DNA of 13,510 nt from Gemmatimonadota bacterium. Its GTDB lineage: Bacteria; Latescibacterota; UBA2968; UBA8231. This document shows, piece after piece, positions 7,626 to 13,510 of the stretch. A program made the translations under genes and the position numbers. Below the pieces are notes generated by a model. The model was not told the DNA's origin, made no database searches, and saw only the letters and a list, made by a program, of their open reading frames with translations. Location of the stretch: contig JAPOYQ010000041.1 in assembly GCA_026706505.1 (NCBI GenBank), positions 1 to 13,510 on the forward strand. Direction: 5' to 3'. The number at the start of each line of letters is the position of its first letter. The first letter of the stretch is position 1.

Positions 7626-9593
7626 TTACAGCGCTCGCGTATAGGACGCATTAAAGCTGTTAAACGTGCCACTGCGCTGATGGCTGCGGCTGCCCGTCAA
7701 GGTCAGCTTGTTGTTGCTGCCGACCGGATTGTAGTTGAAGGTCGCCCTCAGCGTTCGGTGTGTATTGCGGCGGTTGAGGAAGCGCGACGGTGCGAGCATG
7801 GAGTATTCGTACCCCCACTCGCGGTCGAACCGATAGGCGTAGCTCGCGCTGGCCGAGTAGTCGGAACTGGCCGAGTACGTCATACCGAATTGGACGGAGT
7901 GTTTGGCATTCTCCTCTTCGACGATTTGGGCACCGTTTTCCGCGATTAAGGTGCCGAAATCATCAGCTTTATACTCGTAACTCGTGTTGAGAGCAAGGGC
8001 CTCTAGGATCTTGCGCTGGAGCGAGTGCCGCATACTCCAGCCGCGGCGAATATTGCTTTCGCGCGACAACTCGCGGCGATTGACTTGGCGATCAAAGTCG
8101 TAAATGGTGCGCCGCGCAGAAACGCTGAATCTGTGCGAAAAGGACGCGCCTAAGCGCTCGTAATTGGTGCCAAGATTGAGCGAGATGTCGCGGTTGCGCG
8201 CGTTGTCTCCAGCGCGTTTGGCGTGCAAGTTCACGCGATGCAAAAAGCTGTTTTTGAGGTCGACGTTGAGTTTGGCTCCCGAGCGCAGGGTGCCGTTATA
8301 GCTGAGGCTCACGCTGTTGTTGAAGGTGTCGCGGTCCTGCTCTGGTCTCCCGGGGTTTTCCGAGCGTTTGATCTCGCCGAAAGTCGTCAGCCGCAACGAG
8401 TGCCCATCAGCCAAAGGCCAGTTGAGCGAGCCGTTGAGAAAGAAGTTGCGGTCGCTAAGGTCGGAGCTTGGATCGCGACACGTTCCATCCGCCGAGCGCG
8501 TGAAGTGACTGGCGCAACGGCTAGTATCAAGCACCCGCACCGCCAGCCTGCGCGCATCGCTGCCTTTGAAACGGACGCTGGTGTTGACGACCAACTTCTC
8601 GATTAGCTTGCCCGAAAGTGACGCGTCCCAACTAAAGTTTTCGCTGAGGCGGTCGGTCCCGAAGAAGCGGTTGTTTAAGTCTTGGGCCGCATTAGCGGTG
8701 TTGGTGCGCTCGTTCTGACTATAAGAGGCGCGGTTTTTGATCTTGAATAGCCCTAGGTCGAACTCCACACTGGAAGACAGGCTGGTGCCGCGCGTTTCCG
8801 ATAACTCAGCACTGACCATCGTATCGCGCAACACGGCTTCCCCCGCCATATTCTCGCTGATGACGGCGCGCGTGAGACCCCGCTGAGAACGGTTCTCAGA
8901 CATCCTCAGGCCGATGCGCACCTCCCCGGGAAAGGTATAGCTCACGTTACCGCTCATCCTCTCGCTGCGATCCTTGTTGTGCTCGAGTGTATCGTCCGTT
9001 TTGCTCAGCGAAATCGAGTTGTTCAGCTTCTTGCCCGCAATTTCGATTTCAGGCGAGACCCCCAGCGAAGCATTGTAGCGGATCCCGGTCTCCTTGATGG
9101 TGCTGTCGAGGTTGGCGCGGCTCGCGCGGGTGGCAGAGACTAGGCTTGGGGTCAGGCTGGCATTCAGGTTCTTGAATGGGCCACTGCTTAACGGCTTGGA
9201 CCTAAATCCAAAGTTAAAGGACTGACGGCGTGTCTTCTGCTTGTGTAGCGTTGAGTTGCTCGTGCTCATGTTGGCACTGAGTCTGATGGTGGCCTTCGGA
9301 CCGAGAATGGGATAGCTGATCGAAGATCGGCCCGAGGCTTTGTCCTGCCAACTCTTGCCACTGCTGCGATCGTCGAGGGTAAATCCCATGCTCGCCGATG
9401 CGTTAATCGTCAGCTTGGAAGTCGAGTCCCCCACCGCCGAAAACCGCACGGGCGTCGAGTAGCTCCAGCTAGGAAACGAGGGACTCCAAGAGGTTCGGGA
9501 ACTGGAACGGCTGAAGCTGAGCCTGTACTGCGCATCGGCCGCCGCCCATGCGACCAAGACGAGCCAAACCACGTGCCACAAGACCGGTTTCAC
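7626..9593 (-). CDS. Putative outer-membrane beta-barrel protein
   Basis: A 655-residue secreted protein. I chose the GTG at 9593, which shares GTGA with the rsmA stop and has GGAGAGG upstream; an open frame continues upstream but only inside rsmA. Residues 1-21 form a signal peptide (WHVVWLVLVAWAAADA, cleavage before QYRLSFS). The mature part is rich in Ser, Asn, Arg and Thr with dozens of short alternating polar/hydrophobic strands, such as LTINASASMGFTL, NVSYTFPGEVRIGLRMSEN and SVQFGMTYSASSDYSASASY, typical of a large barrel. Two cysteines, C360 and C372, lie 12 apart in a loop and could form a disulfide. The C-terminus ends SYTRAL rather than with the aromatic residue usual for BamA substrates. 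I do not recognise a named family; SprA-like or other large FCB-type surface barrels are possible. Co-translation with rsmA is likely. Confidence 0.8.
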   Translation of the reverse strand: MKPVLWHVVWLVLVAWAAADAQYRLSFSRSSSRTSWSPSFPSWSYSTPVRFSAVGDSTSKLTINASASMGFTLDDRSSGKSWQDKASGRSSISYPILGPKATIRLSANMSTSNSTLHKQKTRRQSFNFGFRSKPLSSGPFKNLNASLTPSLVSATRASRANLDSTIKETGIRYNASLGVSPEIEIAGKKLNNSISLSKTDDTLEHNKDRSERMSGNVSYTFPGEVRIGLRMSENRSQRGLTRAVISENMAGEAVLRDTMVSAELSETRGTSLSSSVEFDLGLFKIKNRASYSQNERTNTANAAQDLNNRFFGTDRLSENFSWDASLSGKLIEKLVVNTSVRFKGSDARRLAVRVLDTSRCASHFTRSADGTCRDPSSDLSDRNFFLNGSLNWPLADGHSLRLTTFGEIKRSENPGRPEQDRDTFNNSVSLSYNGTLRSGAKLNVDLKNSFLHRVNLHAKRAGDNARNRDISLNLGTNYERLGASFSHRFSVSARRTIYDFDRQVNRRELSRESNIRRGWSMRHSLQRKILEALALNTSYEYKADDFGTLIAENGAQIVEEENAKHSVQFGMTYSASSDYSASASYAYRFDREWGYEYSMLAPSRFLNRRNTHRTLRATFNYNPVGSNNKLTLTGSRSHQRSGTFNSFNASYTRAL

Positions 9594-10417
9594 GGCCTCT
9601 CCTTTCCCAAGCGCGAGCAGGCGTCGCTCAGCCGGATGAATTCCTCTATCGACAATTCCTCCGGGCGGCGCGTTAGTTCGATCCCAGTCTGCTGGCCCAA
9701 CTCTTCCAGCCAAGGCCGCCCGCCCTCGGGATTGAGACCGAGGAGCGAATTGCGCAGCATCTTGCGCCGCTGGCCAAAGGCTCGGCGCACCAAGCGATCG
9801 AAACAGTCTGCGTCCTCTACTGCGTAGCGGGATTTGGGTGCAAAGCATAGCTCGACTACGGCCGAATCCACCGCCGGCACAGGCCGAAAGCATTCGCGCC
9901 CCACCTGCAAGTGCATCTCCACTTCAGCGCTCATAGCCACCAGCACTGACAGCAAACTGTAATCTTTTGAACCGGGGCTAGCGACCAAGCGCTGAGCCAC
10001 TTCGCGTTGGACCATGACGATGGCACGGCTGATACAATCGGCGTGTGCGAGAAGGTGAAAGATCAGCGGAGCGGTGATATTGTAGGGAAGATTGCCGACA
10101 ATCAGCAGCCGGTGCCCGTCCGCGGTCCGCAAGATCTCCCCGAGATCGACTTGCAGAATATCTCCTTCGATCAAGTGCAGCCTGCACGCGCCTTGGCGTG
10201 CGCGCAACAGGGCTGCCAAATCGCGGTCAATTCCCACGGCCACTAGGCGCCCCACAGAAGCGAGCAGCACTTCGGTCAACGCGCCCCGACCTGGGCCGAT
10301 TTCTAAGACCACTTCGCCAGCGGCCGGGCGCACTAGGCCTGCAATAGCTTCTATAACATCCCGAGCGACGAGGAAGTGCTGGGCAAAACGCGGCCGCGGT
10401 CGGTGGGCGTTTACCAA
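9590..10417 (-). CDS. rsmA: 16S rRNA (adenine1518-N6/adenine1519-N6)-dimethyltransferase RsmA
   Basis: RsmA (KsgA) dimethylates two adjacent adenines in helix 45 of 16S rRNA using S-adenosylmethionine, a late step in small-subunit assembly. Residues (TTG start as 1) show RFAQHFL (10-16), the SAM motif VVLEIGPGRGALTEVLL (36-52), acidic GIDRDL (62-67), GDIL (85-88), the catalytic NLPYNI (109-114), QREVAQRL (137-144) and FRPVPAVDSAVV (177-188). The C-terminal helical domain follows. I prefer the TTG at 10417: it gives 275 residues, normal for the family, has GAGG eight bases upstream and overlaps the holB end by 7 bases. A GTG at 10489 would add 24 residues of low-complexity sequence and a 79-base overlap. 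The usual GQ/GQN before the first motif reads AQH here. Confidence 0.95.
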   Translation of the reverse strand: MVNAHRPRPRFAQHFLVARDVIEAIAGLVRPAAGEVVLEIGPGRGALTEVLLASVGRLVAVGIDRDLAALLRARQGACRLHLIEGDILQVDLGEILRTADGHRLLIVGNLPYNITAPLIFHLLAHADCISRAIVMVQREVAQRLVASPGSKDYSLLSVLVAMSAEVEMHLQVGRECFRPVPAVDSAVVELCFAPKSRYAVEDADCFDRLVRRAFGQRRKMLRNSLLGLNPEGGRPWLEELGQQTGIELTRRPEELSIEEFIRLSDACSRLGKERP

Positions 10418-11550
10418 CGCCGTGTCCTCGCCAAGCTCGGGTCGGGCGGAGGCACCAGTGCTGACCCCCCACGGCGCAAGCCGCGCCACAAGTCAGTCAG
10501 CACTAACTGCGGACTAGCGTTGTGCCCCAAGGTCTCGGCTGCGCGGTCGATCTCTAAGGAAGCTCCGGCAGCGTTTATTTTCTCTAGCAGGTTTTCTAAA
10601 TAAGGACGCCGATCTACTTGAACGATGGATGCGTCGCGGCCGTGCGCCAACAGAAAAAGATCCCGTAGATACAGATCGCAGACTCGCAAAAAACGCTCTA
10701 ACTGCCCCCGGTCCCCCCCCAACTCCTCGAGGACGCTCCAATAGACCTCGTCCCGCTGCTCCGAGCCACCACTAAGAAACGACTCTACCAACTGCCGCGT
10801 TCCGTCAAACTCCCCGGCAGCCACCTCTTTGGCCTGCTGCAACGAGCCAGCCCCCATGCGCACGGCCAGTTCCAAACGCTCCCCAGACACGCCCTCTTGT
10901 TCGAGCTGCGCCCGCAAGGTCGCTGCATCTAGGGGACTCAAAATCATGCGCTGGCAGCGCGAGAGCACGGTGGGCAGGAGGCGCTCTGGTGCCGCCGAAA
11001 CCAACGCGACGACAGCCCGGGCTGGAGGCTCTTCCAAGAGCTTGAGCAGCGAATTGGCACCCGCCGGGTGCATCCGCTCGGCGGCGAAGATCAGGCCGAC
11101 CTTGCGCGGAGATTCCGTCGGTGCAAACGCCAGTTCTCTTTGCAACTGACGCAGGTGCTCAACCGCGATATTGGCGTTACTAGGCAGAGTTGCACCCGCG
11201 TCGTGGACGTACTCCACTACGGAATCGCGCAAGTCTGCAAGCGAAAGCCTCTGCTTGCCTCGGCGAGGAGCCAGCGGCAATGCGGTGTGGAGGTCGGGAT
11301 GTATGAGCGAGGCGACCTTGCGGCAGTTCGGGCAGCAGTTGCAGGCGAAAGGTCCGCTGCCAGTGCACAGCAGGGCTTTCGCCCACGCGAGCGCAAAACG
11401 CCGTTTACCGGTTCCCTCGGCCCCGCAGATGAGAACCGCATGGGGAATGCGGCCCGATTCGAGCCAAGCTGCGGCCACGGCCCCAGCCCGGTCTCGACGA
11501 GCCAGATCGTTGAACTCCCCGGAGTGCGGGGTGCCGCCCGTGCTGTCCAA
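10411..11550 (-). CDS. holB: DNA polymerase III delta' subunit
   Basis: Delta' is the rigid stator of the clamp-loader complex that places the beta clamp on DNA. The 379-residue product has a P-loop-like GAEGTGKRR (43-51) in which the last Ser/Thr is replaced by Arg, so ATP binding is probably lost, as is usual for delta'. A zinc module follows with cysteines 62, 70, 73 and 76 (an extra Cys at 72), then SLLKLLEEPP (167-176) and the arginine-finger motif SRC (197-199) in TVLSRCQR. These features separate it from gamma/tau (DnaX), which would have an intact P-loop. The start is TTG at 11550 with AGGGA six bases before it, 8 bases after the ABC ATPase stop. An in-frame ATG is not available near here. 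The C-terminal third is helical, as in the collar domain. Confidence 0.92.
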   Translation of the reverse strand: MDSTGGTPHSGEFNDLARRDRAGAVAAAWLESGRIPHAVLICGAEGTGKRRFALAWAKALLCTGSGPFACNCCPNCRKVASLIHPDLHTALPLAPRRGKQRLSLADLRDSVVEYVHDAGATLPSNANIAVEHLRQLQRELAFAPTESPRKVGLIFAAERMHPAGANSLLKLLEEPPARAVVALVSAAPERLLPTVLSRCQRMILSPLDAATLRAQLEQEGVSGERLELAVRMGAGSLQQAKEVAAGEFDGTRQLVESFLSGGSEQRDEVYWSVLEELGGDRGQLERFLRVCDLYLRDLFLLAHGRDASIVQVDRRPYLENLLEKINAAGASLEIDRAAETLGHNASPQLVLTDLWRGLRRGGSALVPPPDPSLARTRRW

Positions 11551-11558
11551 GCCAATCC

Positions 11559-12668
11559 CTATTTCTGCAACAGGCTCTCTTGGTTGTCCAAAGCAAAAAA
11601 GTGGGCTTTGTCTATCTCGATGACCAACCGCACCGTTTGGTCAACTTGCGGCATGTGCAACGGATCGACGCGCGCAACAAAAGCGGTCTTGCCGGTGGTC
11701 AGGTTGAGGAAGACCTCGTTGCCCATGGGTTCGACCACTTCGACCTTGGCCGTAATCTCCACGGTCTCGACATTGCGGCCAATGGTATCCGGGTCGTGGA
11801 TGTCTTCCGGGCGAATGCCCAGCGTCACCTCCTGACCCAAGTGGCTGCCTAGCTGATCGCCGTGGCCGGTGGGCAGGGCGAGTTGCACATTGCCTTCGTC
11901 GAAGACTATCCCGCTGCCATTGGAGGATAGCGTACCGCGGATGAAGTTCATGGAAGGGCTGCCGATAAAGCCGGCGACGAACTGGTTGACGGGTTTGTTG
12001 TAGAGATGGAGAGGTTTGTCGATCTGCTGGATTAGGCCATCGCGCATGACCACTATGCGGTCTCCCATGGTCATGGCCTCGACTTGGTCGTGTGTTACGT
12101 ACACCATGGTGGCCCCTAGGCGGGTGTGCAACTTGCTGATCTCGGTGCGCATCTGCACCCTCAGCTTGGCGTCGAGGTTGGAGAGCGGTTCGTCAAAGAG
12201 GAATACCTTGGGCTTGCGAACGATGGCGCGCCCCACCGCCACGCGCTGGCGCTGACCTCCTGAAAGCGCTTTGGGCTTGCGCTCTAGCAAGTCTTGGATG
12301 CCGAGTATATCAGCCGCTTCTTGCACTCGCGCCTCAATCTCGTCTTTGGGATATTTCCGCAGCTTAAGCCCAAAGGCCATGTTTTGATAGACGCTCATGT
12401 GCGGGTAGAGCGCGTAATTCTGGAAGACCATGGCGATGTCGCGGTCTTTGGGGGGCACATCGTTGACGATCGTCCCATCTATCGAAATCTCGCCGGCGGT
12501 GATTTCCTCAAGTCCAGCAATCATCCGCAGCGTCGTGGACTTACCGCAACCCGAAGGGCCGACGAGTACCACAAATTCTTTGTCCTTGATTTCGATATTG
12601 GCGTCGTCCACCGCCACCACGTCTTTGTCGTATACTTTGCGGATATTCTTCAGAATTACTTCAGCCAT
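11559..12668 (-). CDS. MalK/UgpC-type ABC transporter ATP-binding protein
   Basis: A 369-residue ATPase of the CUT1 sugar/glycerol-phosphate transporter class. Walker A is GPSGCGKST (37-45), Q-loop Q83 is in [13 protein letters not shown], signature is LSGGQRQ (135-141), Walker B is VFLFDEP (155-161) and the switch histidine is H193 in VTHDQ. Residues about 240-360 hold the TOBE/OB regulatory domain with LGIRPEDI (283-290). The ATG at 12668 has GAGGG upstream. It begins after a 71-bp gap with a possible promoter and is followed at 8 bp by holB. No permease or sugar-binding genes are near it, and such ATPases (MsmX-like) can serve several transporters; that shared role is an inference here. 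Confidence 0.95.
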   Translation of the reverse strand: MAEVILKNIRKVYDKDVVAVDDANIEIKDKEFVVLVGPSGCGKSTTLRMIAGLEEITAGEISIDGTIVNDVPPKDRDIAMVFQNYALYPHMSVYQNMAFGLKLRKYPKDEIEARVQEAADILGIQDLLERKPKALSGGQRQRVAVGRAIVRKPKVFLFDEPLSNLDAKLRVQMRTEISKLHTRLGATMVYVTHDQVEAMTMGDRIVVMRDGLIQQIDKPLHLYNKPVNQFVAGFIGSPSMNFIRGTLSSNGSGIVFDEGNVQLALPTGHGDQLGSHLGQEVTLGIRPEDIHDPDTIGRNVETVEITAKVEVVEPMGNEVFLNLTTGKTAFVARVDPLHMPQVDQTVRLVIEIDKAHFFALDNQESLLQK

Positions 12669-12724
12669 CGCATCCCTCTTCTACTGTTATGGGCTTCGGC
12701 AGTTATTGTGCTAGAAAGAGTTAG

Positions 12725-12753
12725 AGTATAATAAATAAATTACAAAATCTCTA
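12725..12753 (-). promoter_or_regulatory. Possible sigma70-type promoter before the ABC ATPase gene
   Basis: On the minus strand TATACT (12725-12730) matches the -10 consensus at 5 of 6 bases. TAGAGA (12748-12753), 17 bases upstream, matches the -35 consensus at 4 of 6. The spacer is AT-rich and the whole element overlaps the end of rimI. It would give a leader of about 50 bases before the ATG at 12668. This is pattern only; the AT-rich gap makes chance matches likely. Confidence 0.4.
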
Positions 12754-13195
12754 TGTTGCATTCCATTAAGACGGCGTCGTCTGGGGGATCGCTGTAGTAC
12801 GCCGCCCGCCGCCCTACGGTCCGGAACCCCGCCTTGCGGTAGAGCGCCCGCGCGGCCCGATTTGTCGAGCGCACCTCGAGCGCACAACAACTAGCGCCTT
12901 GCTCTGAAGCCAAGCGCAATATCCGCAACAACAACTGCCCACCCCATCCTTGGTTCCGATACGCCGGAACCACTGCGAGGCTCGCGAGGTGAAAATCGCG
13001 GCTAGCGAAATAACCCAGCGCATAGCCGATCAGCTCGCCGCAGTGCAAAAGCCCCAAACACAGGGCATCTCTATCTGCAAGTAAATAGCAAAAATCGGCC
13101 GCGCTCCACGGACTGGCGAAAGAGCCACGCTCAATCTCCATCAAGCGAGGTAGGTGGATCAGCCCTAGCGGAACGAAGCGACTCTCGTCGCTCAT
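12740..13195 (-). CDS. rimI: Ribosomal protein S18 alanine N-acetyltransferase
   Basis: A 151-residue GNAT acetyltransferase; RimI acetylates the N-terminal alanine of ribosomal protein S18 using acetyl-CoA. The acetyl-CoA loop is VVPAYRNQGWGGQLL (75-89, with the R-x-x-G-x-G pattern). E107 in LEVRSTN and Y119 in ALYRKAGF, 12 apart, match the catalytic Glu and Tyr of the E. coli enzyme. ERGSFASPWS (22-31) is the usual N-terminal substrate-side block. The ATG at 13195 shares ATGA with the stop of tsaB, a common bacterial pairing that supports RimI over other GNATs. Several cysteines (103-104 and others) are unremarkable. Confidence 0.93.
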   Translation of the reverse strand: MSDESRFVPLGLIHLPRLMEIERGSFASPWSAADFCYLLADRDALCLGLLHCGELIGYALGYFASRDFHLASLAVVPAYRNQGWGGQLLLRILRLASEQGASCCALEVRSTNRAARALYRKAGFRTVGRRAAYYSDPPDDAVLMECNIEIL

Positions 13196-13510
13196 GCCCG
13201 CGCTAGGGGACGAGCATCGGGCGAGCGCAAGTATTCAGGTTCCACTGAATCCAAGTCCGCAGTCTGGCCTTTCTCCAGCTTGGACAGAGCTAGCCAGCCA
13301 ATAGTCCCGGCGTCGGGACGAGCGCAAGGCAGGGGGGCAAATTGCGCGGCCGAATTGTCCGCCAACAGATCCCGATAGGCCGTGGCTCCGTCTCCGGTGT
13401 AAATCGTCGCTGCGTTGGCCCGCTCTTGGGCTAACTGCTCTGGCGCGATGGCCCGGGGCGGTACCAATTCGACCGGCACGCCCGTCGACGTGTCGTAGAG
13501 CGCGGCATAG
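13192..13510 (-). CDS. tsaB: tRNA threonylcarbamoyladenosine synthesis protein TsaB (5' end cut by window)
   Basis: Only the last 105 codons and one base of a further codon are in the window; the frame is open to the right edge. TsaB is the non-catalytic partner of TsaD in making t6A37 on ANN-decoding tRNAs. The segment begins YAALYD, which in TsaB follows the DAR-GEVYAALYD block, and contains a GDGATAYRD turn (YTGDGA) and the late EPEYLRSPDAR motif typical of the family's C-terminus. Overlap by ATGA with rimI supports the call. An in-frame ATG-free start inside this stretch (near 13479) is not needed, as the homologous segment extends upstream. Confidence 0.88.
   Translation of the reverse strand, partial: YAALYDTSTGVPVELVPPRAIAPEQLAQERANAATIYTGDGATAYRDLLADNSAAQFAPLPCARPDAGTIGWLALSKLEKGQTADLDSVEPEYLRSPDARPLARA

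Noticed and set aside
9594..9893. N-terminal extension of the barrel protein inside rsmA
   Set aside because: The signal peptide begins at the GTG at 9593; the extension is out-of-frame rsmA sequence without a signal.

Overview
The window carries twelve protein-coding genes, all on the minus strand and packed almost end to end; the genes at both window edges are cut. No rRNA, tRNA, CRISPR array, insertion sequence or phage gene is visible, and no stretch of 300 bases lacks a gene. The sequence is moderately GC-rich, with GTG and TTG starts and many short gene overlaps. A secreted 655-residue beta-strand-rich protein with the look of an outer-membrane barrel suggests a diderm (Gram-negative-type) bacterium. 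The gene mix (a MutL-type ATPase beside a DUF6754-like membrane protein, with no mutase) suggests a deep-branching or FCB-like phylum such as Latescibacterota. That placement is an inference from gene content and is weak.

In transcription order (high to low coordinates) the first block is housekeeping. It starts with the C-terminal end of tsaB (tRNA t6A synthesis) and rimI (ribosomal protein N-acetylation), which overlap by ATGA. After a 71-bp gap with a possible promoter come a MalK/UgpC-type ABC ATPase, holB (DNA polymerase III delta'), rsmA (16S rRNA dimethyladenosine transferase) and a large putative outer-membrane beta-barrel. These four are separated by 8 bp or overlap by 7 and 4 bp.

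A 78-bp gap with an inverted repeat precedes ilvE (branched-chain aminotransferase). Then follow a family-5 (Dpp/Opp-type) solute-binding protein with no permease genes nearby and a small two-helix membrane protein.

The last block is the least understood: a 111-residue soluble protein, a MutL-family ASKHA ATPase, a 371-residue protein with hybrid-barrel-like and KOW-like parts, and a membrane protein with a periplasmic Fn3-like domain and a DUF6754-like cytoplasmic region that runs off the left edge. They overlap or sit within 4 bp of each other, which implies co-translation and a shared role. MutL proteins are named after a glutamate mutase helper, but no mutase subunit is present here. This block is the best candidate for an undescribed system.
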